DNA of 64,000 nt from Anaeromyxobacter paludicola (GTDB lineage: Bacteria > Myxococcota > Myxococcia > Myxococcales > Anaeromyxobacteraceae): NCBI RefSeq assembly GCF_023169965.1, contig NZ_AP025592.1, positions 2,914,001 to 2,978,000 on the forward strand, given 5' to 3'. Below, piece after piece: positions 26,002 to 35,683 of this stretch (positions are counted from its first letter, which is position 1; each line of letters begins with the position of its first letter). Both the position numbers and the translations under genes were made by a program. The notes beneath the pieces are model-generated. The model did no database searches and was not told the origin of the DNA. It saw only the letters and a program-made list of their open reading frames with translations.

Positions 26002-26532
26002 TCAGTCGCGCACGGCGACGGCCTTGACCCCGGCGAGCCGGGCGCCCGCCGAGACGTAGCCGATGGCCCAGGGAGAGCGGGCGACGAAGGCCACCACGGC
26101 CTCGTCGTCCTCCAGCTCCGGCGGGGGGACCGCCCGCCCGGAGAAGATCGACTGGGTCCAGTAGGCCCGCACGGAGGCGACGCTGCGGCGCAGCACCGCC
26201 TCCGAGAAGGCGTCGCGGACCGGCGCGCCCTCGCGGAGATCGACCGGCTCGACCTTCTGCCCGCCGGGCCACTCGGTGGCCTTCTTGAGGAACAGGCTGG
26301 CGGCGGTCCCGCGCGACAGCGACGTCACCGGGTTGTCCCGGTGCACCACCACCTGGAACGCGCCCTGGGCGCGGCCGGCGGCGGGGCGCGGGGGCGCGGC
26401 GAGCACGAGCGCCGCCGCGATCGCCACCGCGATCCCGCGCCAGGTCCAGTTGTCGTTGCGTGAAGCCAGGGCCCCCTCCCCTCGGCTCCGAAGTGTACCA
26501 CGCCGCACCGCCCGGAAGGGGGAGCAACACAC
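26002..26532 (-). CDS. Small periplasmic PstS-like substrate-binding protein
   Basis: Up to 176 residues from GTG 26532. A hydrophobic signal segment (GIAVAIAAALVLAAPPRPAAG) begins near residue 33, so the true start is probably 10-25 residues further in. The mature part (FQVVVHRDNPVTSLSRGTAASLFLKKATEWPGG; EAVLRRSVASVRAYWTQSIFSG; SPWAIGYVS) is one lobe of a phosphate-binding-protein-like fold. Small proteins of this kind occur beside membrane sensors in Deltaproteobacteria-type genomes. It precedes the MCP-like gene by eight nt, suggesting that it presents a ligand to that sensor. The ligand is unproven. Confidence 0.75.
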   Translation of the reverse strand: MCCSPFRAVRRGTLRSRGEGALASRNDNWTWRGIAVAIAAALVLAAPPRPAAGRAQGAFQVVVHRDNPVTSLSRGTAASLFLKKATEWPGGQKVEPVDLREGAPVRDAFSEAVLRRSVASVRAYWTQSIFSGRAVPPPELEDDEAVVAFVARSPWAIGYVSAGARLAGVKAVAVRD

Positions 26533-26548
26533 CCGCGCTCACATCGCC

Positions 26549-27277
26549 CTACTCGCGCGGCGCCCGGGCCAGCGCCGCCGCGATGGCGCCCCGGGCGGCG
26601 TCGCGCAACGCGCCGGGGCCCTCGAAGGCGGTCGGGTCGAGCGCGGGCAGCACCTCCACCTGGGCGCGCATGCGCCGGCGCAGCACGAGCCCGTGCTTGG
26701 GCAGCGCGTCGGCGGTGCCGCTCACGGCGATGGGGATGATCGGGCACCCCGCCTCGGCGGCGAGGCGGAACGCGCCGTCCTTGAACGGCTGGAGCGCGCC
26801 ATCGCGCGAGCGGGTCCCCTCCGGGAAGATCATCACCGGGCTCCCCGCCGCGAGGTGGCGGCGGCAGTGGGCCATCATCCGGATCACCGACTCGCGCTCG
26901 CCGCGCCGGAGCGGGACGTAGTCGTTGAGCCGCATGTTCCAGCCGAGGATCGGGACCCGGAACATCTCCTCCTTCGAGACCCACTTGAACGGCCGGAAGA
27001 CGCCGTACAGCACGAGGATGTCGAGCAGGCTGGAGTGGTTGGCGACGATCACCGCCGCCCCGCGCCAGGGCAGCCGCTCGCGGCCCAGGGTCCGCACGCG
27101 CCAGAGCGGACAGAGCCAGACGTAGGTGGAGGCCCACAGACAGGAGAACAGGTGCACGGCCACCCGGCGGCGGTCGAACGCGATGGTGGCGAGGAAGATC
27201 GCGAGCTGCACCGCGAAGAAGAGCGGGAAGGTGATCGCGAGAAACGCCCAGTAGACCCAGGAGAAAGCGCGCAACAC
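26549..27277 (-). CDS. plsC: 1-acyl-sn-glycerol-3-phosphate acyltransferase
   Basis: Second acylation step in phosphatidic acid synthesis, at the inner membrane. 242 residues from GTG 27277. Hydrophobic N-terminal segments (FSWVYWAFLAITFPLFFAVQL) are followed by the catalytic NHSSLLD (HX4D) motif, the glycerol-phosphate-binding FPEGTRSRDG motif and IPIAVSGTADALP. A TATGTT box lies six nt upstream of the GTG, with GGCGGG between, so either a very short leader or a leaderless transcript is possible. The downstream PstS-like gene begins 16 nt after its stop. Confidence 0.9.
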   Translation of the reverse strand: MLRAFSWVYWAFLAITFPLFFAVQLAIFLATIAFDRRRVAVHLFSCLWASTYVWLCPLWRVRTLGRERLPWRGAAVIVANHSSLLDILVLYGVFRPFKWVSKEEMFRVPILGWNMRLNDYVPLRRGERESVIRMMAHCRRHLAAGSPVMIFPEGTRSRDGALQPFKDGAFRLAAEAGCPIIPIAVSGTADALPKHGLVLRRRMRAQVEVLPALDPTAFEGPGALRDAARGAIAAALARAPRE

Positions 27278-27394
27278 CCCGCCAACATACCAGTTTTGGA
27301 CGCAGCGCGTCGGGCGGCCGTGACGAGCGCATGACACGGGGGGCGTAGCCTCCTCGCTCGCCTGGGCAGACACCCCCCGGGCAGGAGAGACGCC

Positions 27395-28564
27395 ATGGAA
27401 GCGATCCAGCCGACCCCCCCGACCGAGGAGCTCCCGCGCGGCACGTCGCCGAAGCTCACCCGCGCCGCGATCGAGCAGATCGTCGCCTCCGGCAAGCGGC
27501 TCCTGGTCCAGGGCGGCATGGGCATCCACGCCTCGGACGGCCTCTCCGGCAAGGTGGCCGCCGCGAAGAGCGTCCACTTCGTGGGCGTGGGCACCGTCTC
27601 GGCGGTGGTGAAGACCGAGGCGATGCTGCGGCGGGAGATCCGGCGCGCGCGGGCCGAGGCGGCCGGCGGCTACGTGGGCGTGAACCTCATGGCCGCCATC
27701 AACCGCGACGACTTCGCGCGCGCGGCGCGCGTCTCGATCGAGGAGGGCGTCTCCTTCATCGTCCAGGGCGCCGGCATCTCGCGCGAGATCCTCCGCTGGT
27801 GCAAGGAGGGCGGCGTGCCGTTCGCGGGCATCGTCTCCTCGGGCCGGCTCGCGGCCATGTACGAGAAGTGGGGCGCCGACTTCCTCGTGGCCGAGGGCGC
27901 CGACGCCGGCGGCCACATCGGCGACATCGACCACCCGCTCCCCTCGCTCGTCGAGGAGGTCCGCGCCCACTCCCGGCTGCCGGTGGTCGCCGCGGGCGGC
28001 GTCACCGCCGAGGACGTCGGCGGCTTCCTGGCCCAGGGCGCGGCGGGCGTGCAGCTCGCGACCCGCTTCATCGCCAGCAAGGACGGCGACACGCACGCCG
28101 GCTTCAAGGAGATGCACCTCGGCAAGACCGCCGAGGACGTGGCCATCATCATCAGCTGCGTGAAGGGCATGAAGGCCCGCGCCGTCCGCAACGCCTTCAC
28201 CGACGCGCTCGCGGCGGGCCAGCGCTTCCCGCCCCGCTCCAAGGCCTGGTTCTTCGGCAAGGAGGGCTACATGGGCCGCAAGAAGGCCTGCGTGGAGTGC
28301 CTCGCCGCCGAGCTCTGCAAGTGCCGCGCGAGCAACTTCCAGGAGAGCTTCTGCATCACCGACGCGCTCCTCAAGGCGGCCATCCTGGGCGACAAGGAGA
28401 ACGGCCTCTTCTACACCGGGCAGAGCATCACCCGGATCCCGGAGAAGGACGTCGCCGAGCTCAAGACCGTGCAGGAGCTGGTGGACGAGCTCGACCTCGA
28501 GCTCAGCCGCTTCGTGGCGATCGAGCGCGAGCGCGCCGAGTCGGTGATCGCGGCGGCGATCTAG
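27395..28564 (+). CDS. FMN-dependent nitronate monooxygenase / YrpB-PfaD-like oxidoreductase
   Basis: 389 residues from ATG 27395 behind AGGAGAG. TIM-barrel flavoenzyme of the 2-nitropropane dioxygenase family. Signatures are LLVQGGMGIHAS, GYVGVNLMAA, VSFIVQGAGISREIL, EGADAGGHIGDID and LPVVAAGGVTAEDVGGFLAQGAAGVQLATRF. A segment at residues about 299-319 carries five cysteines in CxxC/CxC-like spacing, unusual for simple nitronate monooxygenases and closer to the PfaD-type enoyl reductases. The substrate is open. It is divergent from plsC. Confidence 0.82.
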   Translation: MEAIQPTPPTEELPRGTSPKLTRAAIEQIVASGKRLLVQGGMGIHASDGLSGKVAAAKSVHFVGVGTVSAVVKTEAMLRREIRRARAEAAGGYVGVNLMAAINRDDFARAARVSIEEGVSFIVQGAGISREILRWCKEGGVPFAGIVSSGRLAAMYEKWGADFLVAEGADAGGHIGDIDHPLPSLVEEVRAHSRLPVVAAGGVTAEDVGGFLAQGAAGVQLATRFIASKDGDTHAGFKEMHLGKTAEDVAIIISCVKGMKARAVRNAFTDALAAGQRFPPRSKAWFFGKEGYMGRKKACVECLAAELCKCRASNFQESFCITDALLKAAILGDKENGLFYTGQSITRIPEKDVAELKTVQELVDELDLELSRFVAIERERAESVIAAAI

Positions 28565-28572
28565 CGCCGCGC

Positions 28573-28744
28573 GTCTCACCCCCTCCCTGTCCCTCCCCCG
28601 CTCCGCGGGAGAGGGGATCGGCAGCGCTGGCTCACCCACCCTGCGGGAGAGCGGAGCCGCAGCGCTCCTCGCAACTCACGGGGAGAGGGAACCCGCGGCG
28701 CTCCCTCCCCACGGCGTGGGGAGGGCCGGGGAGGGGCGGCCGGG
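28573..28744. repeat. Composite B-A palindromic repeat
   Basis: Element B (28573-28618; TCACCCCCTCCCTGTCCCTC then CGCTCCGCGGGAGAGGGGA) and a reversed element A (28698-28744) flank about 80 nt with further partial GGGAGAGGGAACC motifs. It occupies the 212-nt gap between two genes on the plus strand. Confidence 0.85.
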
Positions 28745-28776
28745 AGCGGCTCGCGCTCCGTGCCCACCTTCACCCC

Positions 28777-29361
28777 ATGGCACGACCCTCTGCAGGGCAC
28801 TGCGCGCCAGCCGAGCTGGCGGGCGTGGTGGAGCGGAACATCGAGGCGCTGCTCTCGCGGCGCGCCCGGGAGGAGCGGCGGCGGCCGCGCGAGGTGCGGG
28901 CGGCCGACCTCATCACGGCGTTCGCGGGGAGCATGCGCTTCGTCTACCTGCACCTCGTCGTCTACGGGGCGTGGGTGCTCGTGAACCTGCCGTGGTCCCC
29001 GTGGCGCTTCGACCGGCAGTTCATCGTGCTCGGCACGGCGGCGTCGATCGAGGCGATCTTCCTCTCCACCTTCATCCTCATCTCGCAGAACCGGATGACG
29101 GCGCTCGCCGACAAGCGGGCGGACCTCGACCTGCAGGTCAGCCTGCTCGCGGAGCACGAGGTGACGCGGCTCATCCGGCTCGTCTCGGCGGTGGCGGAGC
29201 GGCTCGGGGTGGAGGAGTCGCGGAGCCCGGAGCTGGGCGAGCTGAAGCGGGACGTCCGGCCCGAGGCGGTGCTCGACACCCTGGAGGCCGCGGCGGCGCG
29301 GGCGCGGCCGGGGTCGGAGCCCGGCGAGGGCGCCGGACGAGGCGGCGCCGGGCCGCGCTGA
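28777..29361 (+). CDS. DUF1003 family membrane protein
   Basis: 194 residues from ATG 28777. DUF1003 core: RAADLITAFAGSMRFVYLHLVVYGAWVLVNL, then FILISQNRMTALADKRADLDLQVSLLAEHEVTRLI, with two transmembrane helices (about 50-75 and 90-110). The C-terminus is Gly/Ala/Arg-rich. The molecular role of the family is not established. It stands alone after a repeat cluster and is convergent with the carboxyltransferase gene. Confidence 0.88.
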   Translation: MARPSAGHCAPAELAGVVERNIEALLSRRAREERRRPREVRAADLITAFAGSMRFVYLHLVVYGAWVLVNLPWSPWRFDRQFIVLGTAASIEAIFLSTFILISQNRMTALADKRADLDLQVSLLAEHEVTRLIRLVSAVAERLGVEESRSPELGELKRDVRPEAVLDTLEAAAARARPGSEPGEGAGRGGAGPR

Positions 29362-29372
29362 GCGCCGGCGCG

Positions 29373-30932
<1,560 letters not shown>

Positions 30933-30991
30933 GGCGAACCCGTCATGCTCCGGACGTACCCACATCGCAAGGGGTTTGACTACTTGTACTC

Positions 30992-31020
30992 TTTACGACC
31001 ACCGTCGGAGGGACTAGGTT
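30992..31020 (+). promoter_or_regulatory. Candidate promoter of the small gene at 31030
   Basis: TTTACG (30992-30997), 17-nt spacer, TAGGTT (31015-31020), with the ATG nine nt later. The leader would be only a few nucleotides. Confidence 0.4.
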
Positions 31021-31029
31021 CCCGCGTCC

Positions 31030-31272
31030 ATGGGGGAGTTTCGGGCGCCTGCCCAGATCATCTTCGACCAGCTCTCGGTGCACCTCGGGCCCCACACGGC
31101 CCGGACGGCGCTCCGGACGTTCTGCGAGCGGGCCCTGGGGGTGGCGCCGGAGTCGGTCACGCGCGAGCAGGCGCCGCGCGTGCTCGAGGCGCTGCGCCCC
31201 ATGCTGAAGACGCTCCTCGGCGCGGCCCAGTCGGAGGCCCTCCTCGACCAGCTGCGGCGCGAGCTCGGCTAG
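31030..31272 (+). CDS. Small helical protein of unknown function
   Basis: 80 residues. Predominantly helical, with a pattern FRAPAQIIFDQLSVHLGPHTARTAL, RALGVAPESVTREQAPRVLEAL, then a Leu-rich C-terminus (QSEALLDQLRREL). One Cys, no signal peptide, no recognised domain. It looks like a small cytoplasmic adaptor. It has a promoter of its own and is flanked by divergent pccB and convergent rsmE. Confidence 0.7.
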   Translation: MGEFRAPAQIIFDQLSVHLGPHTARTALRTFCERALGVAPESVTREQAPRVLEALRPMLKTLLGAAQSEALLDQLRRELG

Positions 31273-31291
31273 CTCGCGGCGCCGCGGGCGC

Positions 31292-32011
31292 TCAGGCGAG
31301 GTCGCCGCGCCGGTGCTGCAGCAGCGCCGCCACCGTCACCGCCGCGGTCTCCGCGCGCAGCACGCGCGGCCCCAGGGTGGCGGCGCGCGCGCCGGCGGCG
31401 AGGCAGGCCTCCAGCTCCGGCTCGGTGAGCCCGCCCTCCGGGCCGGTCACTGCCAGGAACCCCGCGGCGGGCCCATCGCACGCGTCGGCGAACGGCTCCC
31501 CCGCCGCGGGATGGAGCACCAGCGCGCGGAAGCCGGCGGGGGCGCGGGCGAGCACCTCGGCGAGCGCCGCCGGCGCGTCCACCGCGGGCACCTCGGACCG
31601 GCCGCACTGCCGCGCGGCCTCCTCGGCGATCCGCTGCCAGCGCTGGGCCCGCTCGCGGCCGCGCGCCGCGTCGAGCTTCACCACCGAGCGCTCCGCCTGG
31701 AACGGCAGGAGGCGCGCCACGCCGAGCTCGGTCGCCTTCTGGACCACGAGGTCGTTCTTCTCGCCGCGGGCGAGCGCGAAGGCGAGCCAGACCACCGCCG
31801 CCGGCGCGGGCGCGTCCCGGCGCGGCCCGAGCCGCACCTCCCCCTCGCCGAGCGTGCCGGCCCAGGCGCTCCCCTCGCCGTCGAACACCTCCACCGCGGC
31901 GCCCGGGGCGAGCCGGAGCACGCCCTCGAGGTAGTGGCGGTCGCGCGGGTCGAGCCGCGCGCGGTCCCCCGCGATGGCGCCGCGGGGGACGTGCAGCCTC
32001 CGGACGGTCAC
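31292..32011 (-). CDS. rsmE: 16S rRNA m3U1498 methyltransferase RsmE
   Basis: 239 residues from GTG 32011; its GTGA overlaps the prmA stop, so translation is coupled. PUA-like N-terminal domain (RDRHYLEGVLRLAPGAAVEVFDGEG), then a SPOUT knotted methyltransferase domain: ARGEKNDLVVQKATELGV, RWQRIAEEAARQCGRS and the SAM-binding GPEGGLTEPELEACLAAG, LGPRVLRAETAA. It methylates U1498 in helix 44 of 16S rRNA. The prmA-rsmE pairing is a conserved bacterial arrangement. Confidence 0.94.
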   Translation of the reverse strand: MTVRRLHVPRGAIAGDRARLDPRDRHYLEGVLRLAPGAAVEVFDGEGSAWAGTLGEGEVRLGPRRDAPAPAAVVWLAFALARGEKNDLVVQKATELGVARLLPFQAERSVVKLDAARGRERAQRWQRIAEEAARQCGRSEVPAVDAPAALAEVLARAPAGFRALVLHPAAGEPFADACDGPAAGFLAVTGPEGGLTEPELEACLAAGARAATLGPRVLRAETAAVTVAALLQHRRGDLA

Positions 32012-32868
32012 GGCCGTTCCAGCGCGAGCAGGGACCACTCGCCCTCGCGCCGCTCCTCCGCCCCGGCGCGCGCGAGCCCGGCCGCGAGGTAGGCGGCGCG
32101 CACCTCGTCCTCCTGCGGCAAGAGGATGCCCGAGAGGTACAGCCGGCCGCCGGGCGCCACCTGCGCCGCGATCGCCGGCGCGAGCTCGACGAGCGTGTTC
32201 GCGAGGATGTTCGCGACCACGAGGTCGAACGGGCCCGCGACGGCCGGGACGTCGGCGCCGGTCCACTCGATCCCGGGGGCGCCGTTGCGCGCCCCGTTCT
32301 CCGCGGCCACGGCGACCGCCACCGGGTCGTTGTCGGAGCCGACCACCCGGCTCGCGCCGAGCTTGCGCGCCGCGATGGCGAGGAGGCCGGCGCCGGTGCC
32401 GACGTCGAAGACGCTCGCGCCGGGGCGCGCCTCGAGGAAGCGGCCGATGGCCCCGAGGCAGAGCGAGGTGGTGGGGTGGGTCCCGGTGCCGAAGGCCATG
32501 CCGGGGTCGAGCACCACCTCGACGCTCCCCTCGGGCACCGACGCCTCCACCCAGGACGGCCGGACGAAGACCCGGCCGACCGAGAAGGCGGAGAGCCCCT
32601 CCTTCCAGGCCTCGCCCCAGTCGCGGTCCGGGAGCTCCTCCACCGCGCCCTCGAGCGCGAGCGCGCCGGCGGCGGCCCGGGCCTCGTCGGCCGAGGCGAA
32701 GAAGGCGACCAGGATCGCCTCGCCGGGGGCGGGGCGCGCCTGGCCGGGCATGGGGGTGACCTCGCCGTCGCGGACCTCCACGCCGGTGGCCCCCTCGTCG
32801 AAGAGCGCGGCGGACAGGTCCTCGGCGCGCGCGGCGGGGACGGTGGCGGTGAGGGCGTAGGTCGGCAT
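32008..32868 (-). CDS. prmA: Ribosomal protein L11 methyltransferase PrmA
   Basis: 286 residues from ATG 32868. The short N-terminal substrate-binding domain recognises L11. The SAM-binding Rossmann domain has LDPGMAFGTGTHPTTSLCL, VFDVGTGAGLLAIAARKLG and the motif DLVVANILANTLVELAP (NPPY-type NIL motif). Trimethylates L11 amino groups; usually non-essential. It is the first gene of prmA-rsmE, divergent from hemW with 66 nt between the start codons. Confidence 0.95.
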   Translation of the reverse strand: MPTYALTATVPAARAEDLSAALFDEGATGVEVRDGEVTPMPGQARPAPGEAILVAFFASADEARAAAGALALEGAVEELPDRDWGEAWKEGLSAFSVGRVFVRPSWVEASVPEGSVEVVLDPGMAFGTGTHPTTSLCLGAIGRFLEARPGASVFDVGTGAGLLAIAARKLGASRVVGSDNDPVAVAVAAENGARNGAPGIEWTGADVPAVAGPFDLVVANILANTLVELAPAIAAQVAPGGRLYLSGILLPQEDEVRAAYLAAGLARAGAEERREGEWSLLALERP

Positions 32869-32934
32869 GCGGCGCGAAGATAGCCGCGGCGGCGCCGGTT
32901 GGCGAGCGCGGGCGCGCGCGGTAAGGATCGGGCC

Positions 32935-34071
32935 TTGGCCTTCGGCGTCTACGTCCACTTCCCCTGGTGCGCGGTCCACTGCCCGTACTGCGACTTCGCG
33001 GTCTCGACGGCGCGCCCCATCCCGCAGGCGCGCTACGCCGACGCGGTGCTGGCGGAGCTCGCGCTGCGGGCGCCGGCGTTCGAGGGGCGCGAGCTCGCGA
33101 GCGTCTACCTGGGCGGCGGCACGCCGTCGCTCTGGGAGCCGGACCAGGTGGCGCGCGTGGTGGCGGGGGCGGCGGCGCGCTTCGGGGCGCGGCCGCGCGA
33201 GGTGACGCTGGAGGCGAACCCCGAGTCGGCGGCCGACGCCGGCCGGCTGCGCGCCTACCGCGACGCGGGCGTGAACCGGCTCTCGGTCGGCGTGCAGTCG
33301 TTCGACGCGGGCGTGCTCGTGAAGCTGGGCCGGCGCCACGGGCCGGAGCAGGCGGAGCGGGCGCTGCGGCTCGCGGGCGAGGTGTTCGAGGACGTCGCCG
33401 CCGACCTCATCTACGGGGCGCGCCGGTCCACCGTGGCCACCGCCGCGGCCGACGCGGCCCGGCTCGCGGCCCTGCCGGTGACGCACGTCTCGGCCTACGC
33501 GCTCACGCTCGACCCGGAGATCATGGCGGAGGAGGTCCCGTTCGCGCGCATGCGGCGCGAGGGGCGGCTGCCGCTGCCGGGCGACGAGGAGGTGCTGGCG
33601 CAGGCGCGGGCCATCCGGGCGGGGCTGCGGCGCGGCGGCCTGCGGCGCTACGAGATCTCCAACTTCGCGCGGCCGGGGCGCGAGGCGGTCCACAACCGGC
33701 TCTACTGGGTGGGCGAGAGCTACCTCGGGCTCGGCGCGGGCGCGGTGGGCGCGCTGCTCCGGCCGGGCCAGGGCGGCGTGCGCTGGTCGAACCACCGCGG
33801 GCCGGAGACCTACCTCGCGGCGGTGGAGGCGGGGCGGGCACCGTCGGCGGAGGAGGAGCCGCTCGACCCCGCGGCGGTGGAGCGCGAGCGGCTCATGCTC
33901 GGGCTCCGGCTCCGGGAGGGGGTGCCGCTCTCGCTCGTCCCCGAGGCGCGGCGGCGCGAGCTCGAGCCATTGCGGCGGGGGAGGCTGGCGGTGCTCGGCG
34001 GGGGCCGCGTGCGGCTCACCTCGCGCGGGCTCGACCTGCACAGCGCGATCGCGGAGCGGCTGCTGCCGTAG
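32935..34071 (+). CDS. hemW: Radical SAM heme chaperone HemW
   Basis: 378 residues from TTG 32935, seven nt after AAGGA (32923-32927); another TTG at 32899 has no such site. The [4Fe-4S] motif CAVHCPYCDF is CxxxCxxC, followed by YLGGGTPSLW and the SAM-contacting LEANPES. It carries the HemW-specific HNRLYW (HNxxYW heme-binding) motif near residue 255, which separates it from the coproporphyrinogen dehydrogenase HemN. Inserts heme into respiratory enzymes. Frequently misannotated as HemN. Confidence 0.92.
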   Translation: MAFGVYVHFPWCAVHCPYCDFAVSTARPIPQARYADAVLAELALRAPAFEGRELASVYLGGGTPSLWEPDQVARVVAGAAARFGARPREVTLEANPESAADAGRLRAYRDAGVNRLSVGVQSFDAGVLVKLGRRHGPEQAERALRLAGEVFEDVAADLIYGARRSTVATAAADAARLAALPVTHVSAYALTLDPEIMAEEVPFARMRREGRLPLPGDEEVLAQARAIRAGLRRGGLRRYEISNFARPGREAVHNRLYWVGESYLGLGAGAVGALLRPGQGGVRWSNHRGPETYLAAVEAGRAPSAEEEPLDPAAVERERLMLGLRLREGVPLSLVPEARRRELEPLRRGRLAVLGGGRVRLTSRGLDLHSAIAERLLP

Positions 34072-34167
34072 GCCGCGGGCTGCGAGAGAAAGAGAGCGGC
34101 GGCCGGGCGCTCGGCCGGACCGGGGGGAGGTGGCCCGGGCCGGAGCGCCGCGGCCGCCGCTCGACCG

Positions 34168-35391
34168 CTACTTCATGTTGGGAAACGGGAACGGCACCTG
34201 GTCGTCGAACTTGAGGCTCGGATCCCAGGCGAAGTCGCTCGTCGCGTCGGTGAGCGTGGGCACGGCGCCGAAGGCGGCGTCGCAGACGCTGGCGGGGTCG
34301 GCGCCGAGGTGCGCGCTCGACTCGCCGCTCACGGTGGTCCCGTCCGCCTGCTCGGCCTTCATGAGCCAGAAGCTCTCCGCCTCCAGGCTGGTCTCGGCGG
34401 AGCCGTCGTGACAGGTGACGCCGACCACCTTCGCCACCGGGGCCGCGAGCTGGCCGCCGGTCATGACGGTGTCGGAGCGGCCGTGCACGTCGCCCGCCGT
34501 GGTGCGGTACCAGCGGGAGGCGAGCTTCACGTCGGCGAGGGCCAGGGTCGGGTTCGCCGGGCAGGCGAAGACCATCTGGTCCTGGATCTTGAGGCTGCCG
34601 CCCACGCCCGGCTCGCGGAAGTAGACGTAGCTGCCGCTGCGCGGGGCCTCGAGCGCGGCGAGCGTCGCCGCGTCCATCCCGAGCCCGTCGTCGCGGACGT
34701 CCCACGCCACGCCGACCGCCTTCACCGAGAGCAGGCGCGACGCGGCCTGGGTGTCGAAGTCCACGTGGAGCGTGCCCTGGTCGGCGCGCTCCGCCGGGTA
34801 GGCCTGGTGCAGCTTCGCGAAGTCGATGTCGAGCGAGCCCTTGCCCTGGTGCGGGCCGGTGGCGCCGGTCCGGTCGATGTCGCCCGAGAGGACGGTGTCC
34901 CAGGTGGTGGCGGCCGGAGCCTTGAGCTCGAGCATCCAGCCGTACTTCGCCACGTCGAGCACCGTGACCGTGAAGCGGACCTCGACGCCGTCGGCGTTCA
35001 CGTGGTCCCAGACCTCGCTCGAGCCGGTGGTGGCGGTCGGGTTCCGGGCGATGATCGCCTCCACGTGGCGGAGCACCTTGTAGACGTGCCGGTTGACGCG
35101 ATCGACCACCTCGCGCGTGCGCAGGAAGAGGTGCGGGTGGCAGCCGCTGCCCGACAGCAGCAGGCCGGACGGGGCGGTCGCCGCCGGCGAGGCGGTGAGC
35201 GCGGCCGGCGCGATCTCGAGGGCGGCGGGGCTGCTGGTGTCGGTGGCCCCGGCCTGGTCCATCGAGAGGGCCGCGTAGCTCGGCGCCGCGTCGTGGAAGG
35301 CCTGCGGGGTGTTGGAGCCCACGCTGGAGCCGCCGCACGCGGCGAGCAGCGCCATCGGGGCCGACAGCAGGACGTTGCGGATCGGGTTCAT
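34168..35391 (-). CDS. Lipoprotein of unknown function
   Basis: 407 residues from ATG 35391 behind GAGGAGAG. Lipobox LLAACGGSS near residue 19. Conserved-looking segments include CHPHLFLRTREVVDRVNRHVYKVLRHV (residues about 84-110), a beta-rich middle (VEVRFTVTVLDVAKYGWMLELK) and a C-terminal third with two more cysteines (VTCHDGS, SVCDAAFG) and FAWDPSLKFDDQVPFPFPNM at the end. It resembles hypothetical myxobacterial surface lipoproteins, and no catalytic motif is seen. It lies downstream of a giant DUF3857 gene and separated from it by a terminator. Confidence 0.78.
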   Translation of the reverse strand: MNPIRNVLLSAPMALLAACGGSSVGSNTPQAFHDAAPSYAALSMDQAGATDTSSPAALEIAPAALTASPAATAPSGLLLSGSGCHPHLFLRTREVVDRVNRHVYKVLRHVEAIIARNPTATTGSSEVWDHVNADGVEVRFTVTVLDVAKYGWMLELKAPAATTWDTVLSGDIDRTGATGPHQGKGSLDIDFAKLHQAYPAERADQGTLHVDFDTQAASRLLSVKAVGVAWDVRDDGLGMDAATLAALEAPRSGSYVYFREPGVGGSLKIQDQMVFACPANPTLALADVKLASRWYRTTAGDVHGRSDTVMTGGQLAAPVAKVVGVTCHDGSAETSLEAESFWLMKAEQADGTTVSGESSAHLGADPASVCDAAFGAVPTLTDATSDFAWDPSLKFDDQVPFPFPNMK

Positions 35392-35463
35392 TCTCGCTCT
35401 CCTCGGCCCGGGGGCGTGGGCCACGCAGCCATGAACCCCGGCGTGGGCGAGCGGTTGCGGTGG

Positions 35464-35497
35464 TGGGAAAAGTGCCCGCTCCGTCTCCGGAGCGGGC
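35464..35497 (-). terminator. Terminator between the DUF3857 gene and the lipoprotein gene
   Basis: Perfect 9-bp stem GCCCGCTCC/GGAGCGGGC with a 6-nt loop. On the minus strand it is followed by ACTTTTCCC. It lies 187 nt past the upstream stop and 83 nt before the lipoprotein start, so it could also attenuate the lipoprotein leader. The rest of the 292-nt gap shows no gene. Confidence 0.65.
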
Positions 35498-35683
35498 GGG
35501 TCGCTCCCCCCTGGCTGCTAGTCCTGCTCGACCATCGCGACCGGTTGCGGGCGGCTGGCGACAGCGGACGGAACGCACGGCATGGGGCGCAACGGAGCGA
35601 ACTCTTACACAGAGTCGACGCTGGGTTCTAGGGGCGGGACGGTAAAAACACCGCGCCAGCGCGCGAGAGCTCCCACCTCTGCC

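Noticed and set aside
32935-34071. Coproporphyrinogen III dehydrogenase HemN
   Set aside because: The HNxxYW motif, the shorter length and the CxxxCxxC spacing point to the heme chaperone HemW.
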